Shown: positions 37,565 through 47,064, numbered from the stretch's first letter. The stretch is 64,000 nucleotides of DNA from Mucilaginibacter tolerans (GCF_030519375.1 NZ_JAUMKB010000001.1:372001-436000), one strand, 5' to 3'. A program made the numbers and translations. Notes: generated from the letters alone by a model not told the origin.

Positions 37565-37604
37565 AACATTCCAACTTTTCAACCTTACAACTTTCCGACA
37601 CTAC
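37565..37604. repeat. Octamer word array (AACnnnnn) between mraY and murD
   Basis: AAC begins at 37565, 37573, 37581 and 37589, and GAC at 37597, all 8 bases apart. Bases 4-8 of each unit are pyrimidine-rich but variable. The array runs from just before murD into the mraY stop codon region. Confidence 0.65.
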
Positions 37605-38842
37605 CTTAATTTCAGCGTGACCACAGCCAGAATAGCCAACGCAATACTGATAATCCAAAAACGCGTCACGATCTTTGCCTCGTGAAAACCCTTTTTCTGA
37701 TAATGGTGATGCAGAGGAGCCATTAAGAATATCCGCCTACCTTCGCCGAATCTTTTCTTGGTGAGCTTAAACCATGATACCTGCATGATCACCGACAAAT
37801 TTTCAATCAGGAAAACGCCGCAGAGCAGCGGCAGCATAAGCTCCTTTCGGATCATAATAGCGAATACTGCAATAATGCCGCCTATGGCCAAACTTCCGGT
37901 GTCACCCATAAACACCTGGGCGGGGTAAGAATTGTACCACAAAAACCCAACACAGGCCCCCACAAACGCACCTGCAAAAATTACCAGCTCGCCTGAATCA
38001 GGGATGTACATAATGTTCAGGTAATCTGCGATCATTGTATTACTTGACACATAGGCAAGGATAGCCAGTGTGACGCCAATAATAGCTGATGTGCCCGTTG
38101 CCAGGCCGTCAATACCATCGGTTATATTAGCCCCGTTTGAAATGGCCGTTATTATGACGATCACGAAGAACATAAACACTACCAGGTCATATCGCTCATA
38201 ACCTTTGCCTAAAAACTTTAGCACTTTCCCATAGTCGAACTCATTGTTTTTATAAAAGGGTATTGTTGTCTTGGTCGACCGGATGTCCTGGGTATAGATA
38301 GGCTTATTCCCTTTCATGTGGAATCCCACCGGGCGATCATACTTGATAGGCGGCTTAACTTCCTCGCGGATGATGATATCCGGATTACTGTACATGGTAA
38401 ACCCGATAATCAAGGCCAATCCTACCTGGCCAGTAATTTTGAATCTTCCCGCTAGACCCTCTTTATTCTTTTTAAATACCTTGATGTAGTCATCCATGAA
38501 ACCAATAGCGCCCAGCCAGACTGTGGTACCCAACATCATCAATACATATACATTCTCCAACTTTGCAAATAACAGCGTAGGTATCACGATGCCTAAAATG
38601 ATGATGATACCACCCATAGTAGGCGTGCCGGCTTTTTGCATCTGGCCTTCCAGTCCCAGGTTCCTTACCGTTTCACCCACCTGCTTATAGCGCAGGTAAT
38701 CGATCAGCCTGCGACCATAAACTGTAGTAATTACCAACGAGGTGATAACTGCCATAGCCATCCGGAACGTGATGTATTGGAACACCCCAGCACCGGGAAG
38801 GCTATAGTTTTTTTCAAGGAAACTGAATAAGTAATACAGCAT
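37601..38842 (-). CDS. mraY: Phospho-N-acetylmuramoyl-pentapeptide transferase
   Basis: 413-residue polytopic transferase making lipid I from UDP-MurNAc-pentapeptide and undecaprenyl phosphate. The motifs are [30 protein letters not shown] (catalytic Asp pair), [29 protein letters not shown] and [10 protein letters not shown]. It is about 50 residues longer than E. coli MraY (360); the extra part lies in a loop around residues 155-215, as in other Bacteroidota. murF, which usually precedes it in Proteobacteria, is not in this cluster. Confidence 0.96.
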   Translation of the reverse strand: MLYYLFSFLEKNYSLPGAGVFQYITFRMAMAVITSLVITTVYGRRLIDYLRYKQVGETVRNLGLEGQMQKAGTPTMGGIIIILGIVIPTLLFAKLENVYVLMMLGTTVWLGAIGFMDDYIKVFKKNKEGLAGRFKITGQVGLALIIGFTMYSNPDIIIREEVKPPIKYDRPVGFHMKGNKPIYTQDIRSTKTTIPFYKNNEFDYGKVLKFLGKGYERYDLVVFMFFVIVIITAISNGANITDGIDGLATGTSAIIGVTLAILAYVSSNTMIADYLNIMYIPDSGELVIFAGAFVGACVGFLWYNSYPAQVFMGDTGSLAIGGIIAVFAIMIRKELMLPLLCGVFLIENLSVIMQVSWFKLTKKRFGEGRRIFLMAPLHHHYQKKGFHEAKIVTRFWIISIALAILAVVTLKLR

Positions 38843-38845
38843 TAT

Positions 38846-40309
38846 TTAACCGTTCATTTGTTTAAAAATCTCTGTTAATTCCTCTTTGTCATCAAAGTGA
38901 TTTCTCACCCCCTTTATTTCCTGGTACTTCTCGTGCCCTTTTCCAGCAACTACCACTATGTCTCCCGGCTGCGCCAGGTTGCAGGCTACTTTGATTGCTT
39001 CCCTTCTGTCCACAATGCTCATTGTATGTCTTTTAAAGGCTGGATCAACCCCTTCTTCCATATCTTTTATGATCTGTGCCGGGTCTTCCGAGCGTGGGTT
39101 ATCAGAAGTGAATATCACTTTATCACTCCATTCGCACGCTACGCGGGCCATAACCGGCCGTTTGGTTTTATCCCTGTCGCCCCCGCAACCCAGTACCGTA
39201 ATCACTTTCTCATTCCCCTTGCGCACATCATGCACCGTGCTTAATATGTTTTGAACCGCATCAGGAGAGTGGGCATAGTCCACTATCCCAACAATACCAT
39301 TTGGCGCGATCACATAATCAAATCTTCCCCGGGCACCGGTCAGTTTGCTCAGGCTCGTCAATACTTTAGACTTGTCCTGCTCCAGCAACATTGCGGCAGC
39401 GTAAACCGCCATCAGGTTATAGGCGTTGAATGTACCTACCAGCTTAAACCACACTTCTTCATTGTCGATATTGAGCAGCAAACCGCTGAACTGATTCTCC
39501 ACCATTTTGGCTTTGTAATCAGCCATATTTTTCAAACCGTAGGTTTTTTTATGGGCCGCAGTATTTTGCAGCATCACCATGCCGTTCTTATCGTCCACAT
39601 TAGTTAACGCGAATGCATTTTTTGGCAGACCATCGAAGAATGCCTTTTTGGCTTTCAGGTAACTATCAAATGTTTTATGATAATCAAGGTGATCATGGGT
39701 CAGATTAGAGAATATCCCGCCTGTAAATTTCAGATCAGCGATACGATGCTGCACAATGGCATGCGAGCTTACTTCCATAAAGCAGTAGTCACATCCTTTT
39801 TCCACCATCTCATTCAGCAACATGTTCAGGTCAACCGGATCAGGCGTGGTATGCGTAGCCGCTACCACTTCGCCGTTAATCTGGTTCTCTACAGTTGACA
39901 GCAGTCCACATTTATAACCCAAATCACGGAATAGCTTATAAAGTATGGTGGCAATGGTGGTTTTACCGTTTGTTCCGGTTACGCCAACCAGTTTCAGCTT
40001 ATGCGATGGATTATCGTAAAAATTAGCAGCAACGGTACCCAAAGCAATAGAGCTGTCGGCTACCATAAAGAAATCAACCTCCCCGGTAACATGGGCAGGC
40101 AATTCTTCACATATGATAGCCACGGCACCTTTTTCAATAGCCTGGTCAATATAATCATGGCCGTCAACCTGTGTTCCCTTTACCGCCACAAACATGCATC
40201 CCGGTACCACCTTACGCGAATCAAAAACGATTGCGCTGATTTCCATGTCAGCACTACCATGAAGTTCGGTGAATGCAAGTCCCTCTAAAATGTCGCTCAA
40301 ATACCTCAT
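38846..40309 (-). CDS. murE: UDP-N-acetylmuramoyl-L-alanyl-D-glutamate--meso-diaminopimelate ligase
   Basis: 487-residue Mur ligase adding the third amino acid. The P-loop is GVTGTNGKTTIATIL (about 108-122). The C-terminal specificity motif TSDNPRSEDP (about 405) contains the DNPR tetrapeptide that marks meso-diaminopimelate-adding enzymes rather than lysine-adding ones, in agreement with a dapA gene in the window. The start overlaps the upstream PBP gene by 4 bases (ATGA), indicating coupled translation, and it ends 4 bases before mraY. Confidence 0.96.
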   Translation of the reverse strand: MRYLSDILEGLAFTELHGSADMEISAIVFDSRKVVPGCMFVAVKGTQVDGHDYIDQAIEKGAVAIICEELPAHVTGEVDFFMVADSSIALGTVAANFYDNPSHKLKLVGVTGTNGKTTIATILYKLFRDLGYKCGLLSTVENQINGEVVAATHTTPDPVDLNMLLNEMVEKGCDYCFMEVSSHAIVQHRIADLKFTGGIFSNLTHDHLDYHKTFDSYLKAKKAFFDGLPKNAFALTNVDDKNGMVMLQNTAAHKKTYGLKNMADYKAKMVENQFSGLLLNIDNEEVWFKLVGTFNAYNLMAVYAAAMLLEQDKSKVLTSLSKLTGARGRFDYVIAPNGIVGIVDYAHSPDAVQNILSTVHDVRKGNEKVITVLGCGGDRDKTKRPVMARVACEWSDKVIFTSDNPRSEDPAQIIKDMEEGVDPAFKRHTMSIVDRREAIKVACNLAQPGDIVVVAGKGHEKYQEIKGVRNHFDDKEELTEIFKQMNG

Positions 40310-42447
40310 TGTAGTTCGATTATTATTTTTGATCCTTTTGGAATAATACTTCCGGCCGAAACAGATTGCTTCACTACCGTTCCGCTGCCGTGCGCAGAAA
40401 CTTTATAACCTGCATTCCCTAATACATACAAAGCATCACTCAATCCCATGCCGGTCACTTCCGGCACGGCTCCTTTTTGATATTTGGTCTCATCGTAAGG
40501 CACACCATTGCTCGTATCCACGCTATTGTTTGCCGAAGCATACATAGGTTTGATGTTCAGCTTACTGTAAACTTCCTGGGTTGCCTTACGGTTGCCTGTT
40601 TTCACTTTTGGCATAGGACTGTTGCTGACATACTGCAGTGGTGTGGCCTGGTTCATTTGCAGATCGCTTGAATAAACACGATCAGCAATTGCTCTGAAAA
40701 CCGGCCCCGCTACCCAGGCAGCCAGGTGAGACCCTATGGTTGGATCATGTATCACAACGATCATTGAATATTTTGGCTTATCAGCAGGGAAATAACCGCA
40801 GAAGCTTGCCTGGTGCCTGTTCTTATCGCCATATCCGCCTTTTCCGTTGGCAATCTGCGCGGTACCGGTTTTGCCGGCTACGGTATATAACTTATTTTTG
40901 ATCACCAATTTGCCCGTTCCTTCCTGGACCACACCTTCCAGCATTCCCCGAATTCTGCCTAATGTTCTATCTGAGCACACTTTGTCGTTAATCACTCTGG
41001 CCCGGAAACGCTCAACTGTATTCCCATAACGGCGTATCTCACTCACGAAGATTGGTGCAATCATAGTGCCGTTGTTGGCTACCGAGTTATAGAAGGTAAG
41101 CATCTGCAATGGTGTCAATTTCGACTCATATCCGTAAGCTATTTGCGACAAAGACTGTAGCTTATTCCAATCGCGCGATGAAGGATTTTTTATCCTTGGC
41201 GCACCTTCACCCGGAATCTGCAGCCCGTTCCTCTCATTCAAATGATAACTGTATAGCTTATCAGTAAACTCCTGCGGGTTGTTATGATAATGCTGCCAGA
41301 TGAGTTTAGCAGCACAAACATTTGACGATTCTTCAAAGGCCTTTTTTGCACTGATTATCGTTCCGGGATCTTCAGCATCCCTGATTGTCAACACTTTCTT
41401 GCCATTACGAGGATTATACAATTCATATTCACCATGCTGCGCATCAACCAATGTATTGGTATCGATCTTGCGTTGATCAATGGCCGTCATGTACGAAGCC
41501 AGTTTAAAGGTGGAACCCGGCTCAGCCGATTCGCTGATCGCATAGTTCATACGCTCTTCGTAAACACCGCTTTTCGCGCGGGTATAATTGGCGATAGCTT
41601 TGACTTCACCGGTGGCGACTTCCATCAGAACCACACAACCATGATCTGCACCGGTTTTTTCGAGTTGCTTTTTCAAAGCCGCCTGCGCAACGTCCTGAAA
41701 GTTTACATCGATGGTTGAGATAATATCAGCACCTTCCTTTGGGTCGACTTCATTGCCGTCATTATTTACAGGCATCCAGACATTGCCGGCCATACGTTGC
41801 ATCAGGCGTTTGCCGTTTTCACCATTGATATAATCGGCATAAGCGCCTTCCAAACCGACCGCAACCGGTTTACCGGCTGCATTTTTAGCATTATCGTTTG
41901 TATAACCAATGGTACGCGATGCCAGTGAACGGAACGGCAATACACGTTTGTTTTGTTGTATCACGATCAGTCCACCCTTGTACTTACCCATATTGAAGAT
42001 CGGGAACTTGCGAATCTCTTTTAATTCCTGGAAACCAACCTTTCTTCGAATCAACTGATAACGGTCCCCCTCCTTACGCGCTTCGCGCAGCATGCGCGCA
42101 TATTCACTTCTTGATTTATCACCAAAAAATTTCGACATGCACAAAGCCAGTGAGTCTACTTTTTCCTGGAACACATTATCATCCGCAATGCCACCTGCCA
42201 GCATATCCATATGCAATTCGTATTCCGGAACCGAGGTAGCCAGCAGGCTGCCATCTGATGCGAAAATATTGCCGCGCTCTGCTTCTATATTGATATACTG
42301 GGCCGACATGTTTTTGGCCATCGCTTTCCACTTAGGTCCCTGGATATATTGAACCCGGAAAAGCTGAAAAACGACAGCCCCCGCAAACAGCAGAATAAGC
42401 CCGAATGCGAGGTACACCCTTAAAAGTATGTTTGTCCTAATTCCCAT
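40306..42447 (-). CDS. ftsI: Septal class B penicillin-binding protein (FtsI/PBP3) with PASTA domain
   Basis: 713-residue bitopic transpeptidase cross-linking septal peptidoglycan with FtsW. It has an N-terminal transmembrane helix (about 10-29), a dimerisation domain, then the transpeptidase with SxxK motif STFK (in AEPGSTFKLASY, about 310), SxN motif SSN (in EESSNVCAAKL) and KTG motif in AGKTGTAQIANG. A single C-terminal PASTA domain (about 655-713, KGAVPEVTGMGLSDALYVLG...) ends the protein; PASTA on a division PBP is usual in this phylum. A strong AAGGAGG ribosome site lies 6 bases before the ATG. The start overlaps the FtsL-like gene by 11 bases. Confidence 0.94.
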   Translation of the reverse strand: MGIRTNILLRVYLAFGLILLFAGAVVFQLFRVQYIQGPKWKAMAKNMSAQYINIEAERGNIFASDGSLLATSVPEYELHMDMLAGGIADDNVFQEKVDSLALCMSKFFGDKSRSEYARMLREARKEGDRYQLIRRKVGFQELKEIRKFPIFNMGKYKGGLIVIQQNKRVLPFRSLASRTIGYTNDNAKNAAGKPVAVGLEGAYADYINGENGKRLMQRMAGNVWMPVNNDGNEVDPKEGADIISTIDVNFQDVAQAALKKQLEKTGADHGCVVLMEVATGEVKAIANYTRAKSGVYEERMNYAISESAEPGSTFKLASYMTAIDQRKIDTNTLVDAQHGEYELYNPRNGKKVLTIRDAEDPGTIISAKKAFEESSNVCAAKLIWQHYHNNPQEFTDKLYSYHLNERNGLQIPGEGAPRIKNPSSRDWNKLQSLSQIAYGYESKLTPLQMLTFYNSVANNGTMIAPIFVSEIRRYGNTVERFRARVINDKVCSDRTLGRIRGMLEGVVQEGTGKLVIKNKLYTVAGKTGTAQIANGKGGYGDKNRHQASFCGYFPADKPKYSMIVVIHDPTIGSHLAAWVAGPVFRAIADRVYSSDLQMNQATPLQYVSNSPMPKVKTGNRKATQEVYSKLNIKPMYASANNSVDTSNGVPYDETKYQKGAVPEVTGMGLSDALYVLGNAGYKVSAHGSGTVVKQSVSAGSIIPKGSKIIIELQ

Positions 42448-42847
42448 CCTTGTCCTCCTTTTCCTTTAGTCGCTGTGGCGGTTCAATAGATTCCTTAATT
42501 CCCAATGTATCCACACGCTTGCTCACTTCACTCAGCGTGCTTTTAAAAGCAAGGTCAGCTTTAGTACTCTTATAGTCCCAGGTGAGTTCCTTAACCTCTT
42601 TGGTCATCTTATCTATATCTCGCAGGTTTCTTTCGGCAAGGTGCATGTTACCCAGGTAGATCATCCCCAAAAGCACCAAAAACAATATGAACGGCAGGGC
42701 ACTTGTAGCTTTTTCCGCATTCACATTTTTCTTAAAAAGCTGCCATAGCGCACTCTCGGAAATCTCCTTTGCAGGCTGCTTCTCCTCAACAATAAGCTCT
42801 TTCTCAGCTTCTTCTTCCTGAATTTCTGTACGCAAACGATTGGTCAT
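42437..42847 (-). CDS. FtsL-like bitopic division protein
   Basis: 136-residue protein with an acidic N-terminal half, one transmembrane helix (about residues 50-70, ALPFILFLVLLGMIYLGNM) and a periplasmic helical segment that looks like a short coiled coil (RNLRDIDKMTKEVKELTWDYKSTKADL). This is the Bacteroidota FtsL-like protein, recognised by topology and its place between rsmH and ftsI; primary-sequence similarity to E. coli FtsL is minimal. It overlaps the rsmH stop by 4 bases and the PBP start by 11. Confidence 0.85.
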   Translation of the reverse strand: MTNRLRTEIQEEEAEKELIVEEKQPAKEISESALWQLFKKNVNAEKATSALPFILFLVLLGMIYLGNMHLAERNLRDIDKMTKEVKELTWDYKSTKADLAFKSTLSEVSKRVDTLGIKESIEPPQRLKEKEDKDGN

Positions 42848-43749
42848 TTTTTTACAGCTATTCTTAGTTTAGCGCTCCGTGCCCTGTTGTTATTTTTTAT
42901 TTCTTCCTCTGATGCCGTTATCGCACCGCGGCTTACTGCATCAAAAGGCTTTTGATCGTTCCCATAAAAATCCTTTTCCACCTCGCCGCTGAATTTCCCT
43001 TTGGCAATGAAATTTTTCACCAACCTGTCCTCTAATGAATGGTAAGACATTACCACAAGTCTGCCACCCGATACCAACACTTCTGCCGACTGGATCAGAA
43101 AATCCTTCAAAGCTTCCAGCTCCTGGTTTACTTCAATGCGCAATGCCTGGAACACCTGTGCCAGGTATTTATTCTCCTTACCCTTCGGAATCAGGCTACT
43201 GATGGCATTTTTCAGATCAGCAACAGTATTGAGCGGCCCATTCAGCCTTGCTGTCACTATCGTTTTTGCCAGCGATTTGGCATTTTTTATCTCTCCGTAA
43301 ATCCCAAAGATTCTATGCAAATCAGCCTCACTGTAAGTATTTACAACTTCTTTTGCCGTTAGCGTTGATGACTGATTCATGCGCATATCCAGTTCAGCGT
43401 CAAAACGAATGGAAAACCCACGCTCAGCTTGATCAAACTGATAGGATGAAACACCCAGATCTGCAAGAATACCATCCACAGGAATTGCATTATGCAGGCG
43501 AGTAAAATTTTTCAGGTAGCGGAAATTCTGATCGATAAATTCAAAGCGATCGTCGGCGATGATATTTTGCTGAGCATCAGCATCCTGATCGAAAGCCAGT
43601 AAGCGGCCGCCTTTACCCAAATGATTCATGATCTCACGTGAATGACCACCTCCGCCAAAAGTCACATCCACATAAGTGCCATCTGGGCGTATATTCAGAG
43701 CCTCAATGCATTCCTGCAACATTACGGGAGTATGGTAATTACTGCTCAT
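42844..43749 (-). CDS. rsmH: 16S rRNA (cytosine1402-N4)-methyltransferase
   Basis: About 301-residue SAM-dependent methyltransferase (MraW) modifying C1402 in the ribosomal P site. The SAM-binding motif VDVTFGGGGHSREIM is near residue 30, with LADLGVSSYQFDQAERGFSIR and VMSYHSLEDRLVKNF further on. I choose ATG 43749 (MSSNYHTPVML): it has the strong ribosome site AAGGAGG five bases upstream, while 43764 has none. It overlaps the mraZ end by 11 bases. Confidence 0.95.
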   Translation of the reverse strand: MSSNYHTPVMLQECIEALNIRPDGTYVDVTFGGGGHSREIMNHLGKGGRLLAFDQDADAQQNIIADDRFEFIDQNFRYLKNFTRLHNAIPVDGILADLGVSSYQFDQAERGFSIRFDAELDMRMNQSSTLTAKEVVNTYSEADLHRIFGIYGEIKNAKSLAKTIVTARLNGPLNTVADLKNAISSLIPKGKENKYLAQVFQALRIEVNQELEALKDFLIQSAEVLVSGGRLVVMSYHSLEDRLVKNFIAKGKFSGEVEKDFYGNDQKPFDAVSRGAITASEEEIKNNNRARSAKLRIAVKK

Positions 43750-44203
43750 CACGCCTCCTTCCATTGCCCATTACTTCTTCGGCCAGGTTAGAGAAATTTT
43801 CAGGCTCATTATCCATCTGCGCATCGTAAGCACTTTGCGCCCACACTTCTATTCTGTTCAACTGGCAGGCCAACACCACATCCGATTCAATACCGGCATA
43901 TTCCAATAAAGCTTTTGGTAAAAGCACACGACCAGCGGCATCGAGTGTCAATTCTGAAGCGCCGCGGGTGAAGTAGCGGATAAATTCGCGCGTTTTTTTC
44001 TCGTATGAATTGAGTTTACTTAAATCTTCAACAATCTTATCCCATTCGCGACGAGTGTAAATAACCAGATGCTTCTCAAAGCCACGATTGATCACAAGGC
44101 CCTCTTTGTCAGCTTCGGGAAGCTGCTTTTTGAGACCAACAGGGACCATCATCCTGCCTTTGGCATCCAGTTTACATTCAAATTCGCCTAAAAAATGGGA
44201 CAT
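43739..44203 (-). CDS. mraZ: MraZ, AbrB-fold regulator of the dcw cluster
   Basis: About 154-residue protein with two SpoVT/AbrB-type halves. The first begins MSHFLGEFECKLDAKGR (about 1-17); the second carries the repeat signature TLDAAGRVLLPKALLEYAG (about 88-106). MraZ binds repeats upstream of its own gene in other bacteria and controls the dcw operon. Met 44203 is chosen because the longer frame (44227) adds 8 unconserved residues. First gene of the cluster. I could not find a clear set of TGGGN-type direct repeats upstream. Confidence 0.92.
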   Translation of the reverse strand: MSHFLGEFECKLDAKGRMMVPVGLKKQLPEADKEGLVINRGFEKHLVIYTRREWDKIVEDLSKLNSYEKKTREFIRYFTRGASELTLDAAGRVLLPKALLEYAGIESDVVLACQLNRIEVWAQSAYDAQMDNEPENFSNLAEEVMGNGRRRDEQ

Positions 44204-44424
44204 GTGTACACTATGGTAATATTCCAAAGTAAAAGTAAACTACTTTTTTCATTTTTTACCACAAATTCCCATTTTTTTCCACCAAAAAGTTTTCAACAAC
44301 TTTGAAGGTTATTTTTCTACCACTTTATCTCATGTAAAATTTCTAAACAGCGTCATACTCTTTAACTTATCAATGTCAGCCCGAACTTGCAAATGAACAG
44401 ATTCTGATTAAATTCTACTAATAA

Positions 44425-44571
44425 TTAAGTTTTTATCTTTCCACAACAAATGGTGATAGCAAAAGAATAGCACCATATATCATTGGCATACAGCGTCATA
44501 AATATAAGGAGCTAGAAAAACGAACTAAACAGTACGTCGTAGATTATGATCCCGCTCATCTTGCAGCTTAG
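44425..44571 (+). pseudogene. Possible C-terminal remnant of a decayed gene in the mraZ-purU gap
   Basis: A 48-codon stretch without a start codon reads protein-like to its stop: it contains STTNGDSKRIAPYIIG, then IQRHKYKELEKRTKQYVVDY and a final DPAHLAA. No ATG, GTG or TTG start precedes it in frame, and the frame is closed upstream by TAA at 44422. The composition resembles a real protein end, but I cannot name a family. The rest of the 544-bp gap 44204-44748 is AT-rich; near mraZ a TTTG-N19-TAGTTTAC candidate on the minus strand may be the dcw promoter. Chance cannot be excluded. Confidence 0.3.
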
Positions 44572-44748
44572 AGCCTTTTATTTCCGATCTGTGAGGGCAT
44601 AAGCGGTGACGTTGGTAGAATAAAATTGCAGCAGATTACTTTGCAAGTGAAGCATGTATCGGTAATGCCTTATTTGTATCGATGAACAGAAGTTAGCTTA
44701 AACATGATTAAATTTCAGCTGCAATTACCTATCATTGTGGCTCTTAAT

Positions 44749-45579
44749 ATGAATATGGTTATCGTAATACAGTGTACCGACCAGGTGGGACTGGTAGCTA
44801 AAATATCAGGCCTGCTAGCTAATGAGAGTTATAACATTTTGTCGATGCAGGAACATGTGGACAAAGCGGAGAATTTATTCTTCATGCGCCTGGAGGTAAA
44901 CAAGCAATCAGCGGCATCAGTTCTTGAAGAGAAACTGCGTGAATTATTGCCGGAAGGTGCGCTGATCAAAGTAAATCCCGATGCGGTAAAAAAAGTGATC
45001 GTTATGGTAACCAAGGAATACCATTGCCTTGCTGACATATTGATCCGTAACTACTTTAAAACACTGGGCGCCAGCGTACAATGCGTGATCGGGAATTATA
45101 CCAACCTGGAGGATATCTGCAAACGGTTTGATGTGCCGTTTTACCATGTACCGTATGAAGGTCCGCACCCTGAATCGGAGCAACGGGTATTAAATGTAAT
45201 TGATCAATATCAATACGACTACATCGTGCTGGCAAAGTTTATGCGCATTTTATCGCCTGATTTTGTGAGACATTTTCCGAAGAAGATCATCAATATACAC
45301 CACTCATTTTTGCCTGCATTTGTGGGGGCCAATCCCTACAAACAAGCTTACGAACGCGGGGTAAAACTGGTAGGCGCAACCGCTCATTTTGTAACCGATG
45401 AACTGGATGAGGGGCCGATTATAGCGCAACAAATCATCTCAGCCGATCATTCGCTAACGGCGGCAGATATGATGAAAGCCGGCAAAGAGATCGAAACAGC
45501 AGTATTGGCCAAAGCTCTGAAAGTGGTGTTTGACGACCGGGTGTTTATCTACAAAAACAAGACTGTGGTACTGGAATAA
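44749..45579 (+). CDS. purU: Formyltetrahydrofolate deformylase
   Basis: About 276-residue hydrolase releasing formate from 10-formyl-THF, which balances the one-carbon pool and can feed PurT. N-terminal ACT domain (about 1-75, VIVIQCTDQVGLVAKISGLL), then the formyltransferase-like domain with HHSFLPAFVGANPY and a GATAHFVTDELDEGPI segment carrying the catalytic Asp region. Length matches the family (about 280). I use Met 44749 (MNMVIVIQC); the frame is open to 44704, but those 15 residues look unlike the family. It ends 2 bases before a convergent gene. Confidence 0.93.
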   Translation: MNMVIVIQCTDQVGLVAKISGLLANESYNILSMQEHVDKAENLFFMRLEVNKQSAASVLEEKLRELLPEGALIKVNPDAVKKVIVMVTKEYHCLADILIRNYFKTLGASVQCVIGNYTNLEDICKRFDVPFYHVPYEGPHPESEQRVLNVIDQYQYDYIVLAKFMRILSPDFVRHFPKKIINIHHSFLPAFVGANPYKQAYERGVKLVGATAHFVTDELDEGPIIAQQIISADHSLTAADMMKAGKEIETAVLAKALKVVFDDRVFIYKNKTVVLE

Positions 45580-45581
45580 TC

Positions 45582-45998
45582 TCAATCAAACTTCACAGTA
45601 TCCGGCCCGGATATTCTGGCTACATGGCAATTGCAGCCGCCTGATATTTTAAGGTTGATTATTTTCGTCTGATTGGTTGCCGGGTCGGTGGCTGAAACCT
45701 TAATGTTATCTCCTTCGGTTGAATAATCCATTTTGTTATTATCGCTTGCCACGATGTAATAACCCATCACAAGATCCCAATTCGGCACTCCGGGGTGGAG
45801 TTGTTTATTAGAAGTTACATCAAATACTGAAAAGTTGTTCACTGCAATAGGCTTTCCGCTATTATCGGTATAATGAATTCCCACAGAGGCAAAAAGGTCT
45901 GTACATATCTGTGGGCCACAGGGCGTTTTTTTCTGTGTTTTCTTACAGGATGCGAGCGATACGGCTACAATAAAAAGGATTATAAGTTTGTTATACAT
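45582..45998 (-). CDS. Small hypothetical lipoprotein
   Basis: 138-residue exported protein with a clear lipobox (SLASC, Cys about 17) followed by KKTQKKTPCGPQICTDLFAS. The mature part looks like one small beta domain (VGIHYTDNSGKPIAVNNFSVFD ... TKIINLKISGGCNC). Four further cysteines could form disulfides. Similar small lipoproteins are common in Bacteroidota; no function is known to me. Monocistronic, convergent with purU. Confidence 0.75.
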   Translation of the reverse strand: MYNKLIILFIVAVSLASCKKTQKKTPCGPQICTDLFASVGIHYTDNSGKPIAVNNFSVFDVTSNKQLHPGVPNWDLVMGYYIVASDNNKMDYSTEGDNIKVSATDPATNQTKIINLKISGGCNCHVARISGPDTVKFD

Positions 45999-46059
45999 GG
46001 GTAAGTGTTTATCCTATATTACGCCCAGGCTTATCCGTTTGCTACACTAACCCTTGAAA

Positions 46060-46404
46060 TTAATCATAAAATGCTATTCCCATTTTGAGGATCGTATCAA
46101 TAGTTTCTACAGGCAAATCGGTAGTCGGGTCGAGCAGAAATATCTTTATTCTTGCGCGATCCTCGAAGATCAGTTGCGGATGATCGAACCATTTCCCATT
46201 AACCATACCGAGAAATGGCAGACCAGTTTTCTTGTGGATCCACACATAACAAAACATTTTGCCTTTGTAGCAGAAGAAAGGCATCCGGTATTTCCACGCC
46301 TCGGTAATATCTTTATCAAAGTCGAGTATGTGCTGCCGTAAAAACAACAGGCAGCCTTTAACAGGCTCTTCTTTTTGCAGATAAAAAAGGTCAATGTCTC
46401 GCAT
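46060..46404 (-). CDS. DUF1801-domain protein
   Basis: 114-residue cytoplasmic protein of the DUF1801/YdhG-like fold. The pattern EEPVKGCLLFLRQHIL ... ITEAWKYRMPFFCYKGKMFCYVW ... GMVNGKWFDHPQL is characteristic. Function is unknown; some family members are iron-chaperone-like (frataxin fold). Its start overlaps the stop of the cupin gene by one base, so the two are co-transcribed. Confidence 0.85.
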   Translation of the reverse strand: MRDIDLFYLQKEEPVKGCLLFLRQHILDFDKDITEAWKYRMPFFCYKGKMFCYVWIHKKTGLPFLGMVNGKWFDHPQLIFEDRARIKIFLLDPTTDLPVETIDTILKMGIAFYD

Positions 46405-46811
46405 CAGGGATTTTGATAATTAATAATAATTACCAGGTCATCCTTACCGGTTTGCTTTAGCCCATGCGAACTGCCAGGCCTTGTCAGAATAGCGTCGCCT
46501 TCTTTTACAGGAAAGCTCTTACCATTGATCTGTATTTCACCTGTGCCACTGATGACATAATAAATCTCGTCTTCGTTTTGCAAATGATAGCCAATTGCAG
46601 AACCGGGATGCAATACGCGTTTACGAAATACCATTTTTAACCCGTCTGCTTTGGAAAAGAAGCTATATCCTACTGTGCTGCCACCGCCGTTATGGGTACC
46701 TGGTTCGTTTTTGGCGATATCATTTTCATGTTCGAGGAGGTAGGGTTGTGAGGTTTGGCAAAAGGCGGAAGATGTCGATAAACACAACAGCAAACCAAGT
46801 AATATTTTCAT
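46404..46811 (-). CDS. Secreted single-domain cupin protein
   Basis: 135 residues: a signal peptide ([17 protein letters not shown], cleavage near CQ-TS) and one RmlC-type cupin. Cupin motif 1 is [26 protein letters not shown] (read across its glycines; His and Glu ligands), motif 2 is [15 protein letters not shown]. Ligands for a metal are therefore present, but enzyme activity is not predictable. It lies upstream of the DUF1801 gene in the same operon. A TATTTTTG -7 element just upstream overlaps the T run of the preceding terminator. Confidence 0.85.
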   Translation of the reverse strand: MKILLGLLLCLSTSSAFCQTSQPYLLEHENDIAKNEPGTHNGGGSTVGYSFFSKADGLKMVFRKRVLHPGSAIGYHLQNEDEIYYVISGTGEIQINGKSFPVKEGDAILTRPGSSHGLKQTGKDDLVIIINYQNP

Positions 46812-46829
46812 AGAGAGTGATTTTTATAA

Positions 46830-46863
46830 CAAAAATAGCGATGGGTATAAACCCAATCGCTAT
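46830..46863 (-). terminator. Terminator of the CocE hydrolase operon
   Basis: On the minus strand a 12-13 base stem (46851-46863 with 46835-46846, one bulge) and a 4-base loop are followed by TTTTTG. It lies 19 bases after the stop of the small gene at 46882. The T run is also the -7 element TATTTTTG of the cupin gene. Confidence 0.8.
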
Positions 46864-46881
46864 AGGATATTCCGAGAGCCC

Positions 46882-47064
46882 CTATTGGATCAAATCGTGA
46901 TGCTTCAATATGACATCAGTATTTGGGGTATCAAGATCGACTTGCTTTAAAATTGATATCACTTTTTCAATATCTTTTTCGTCAACTGCTTTATCGAACT
47001 CATTCATCAACCCAGCTACATATAGCCTTTCGTTGACCGTCATTCCCTTATATTGATCATTCAT
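46882..47064 (-). CDS. Small conserved hypothetical protein
   Basis: 60-residue cytoplasmic protein starting MNDQYKGMTVNERLYVAGL and continuing MNEFDKAVDEKDIEKVISIL. The MTVNERLYVxGLM pattern is conserved in small helical proteins of many bacteria, without known function as far as I know. Met 47064 is preferred; a TTG at 47079 would overlap the hydrolase stop. It is the second gene of the operon with the CocE hydrolase and is followed by a strong terminator. Confidence 0.7.
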   Translation of the reverse strand: MNDQYKGMTVNERLYVAGLMNEFDKAVDEKDIEKVISILKQVDLDTPNTDVILKHHDLIQ

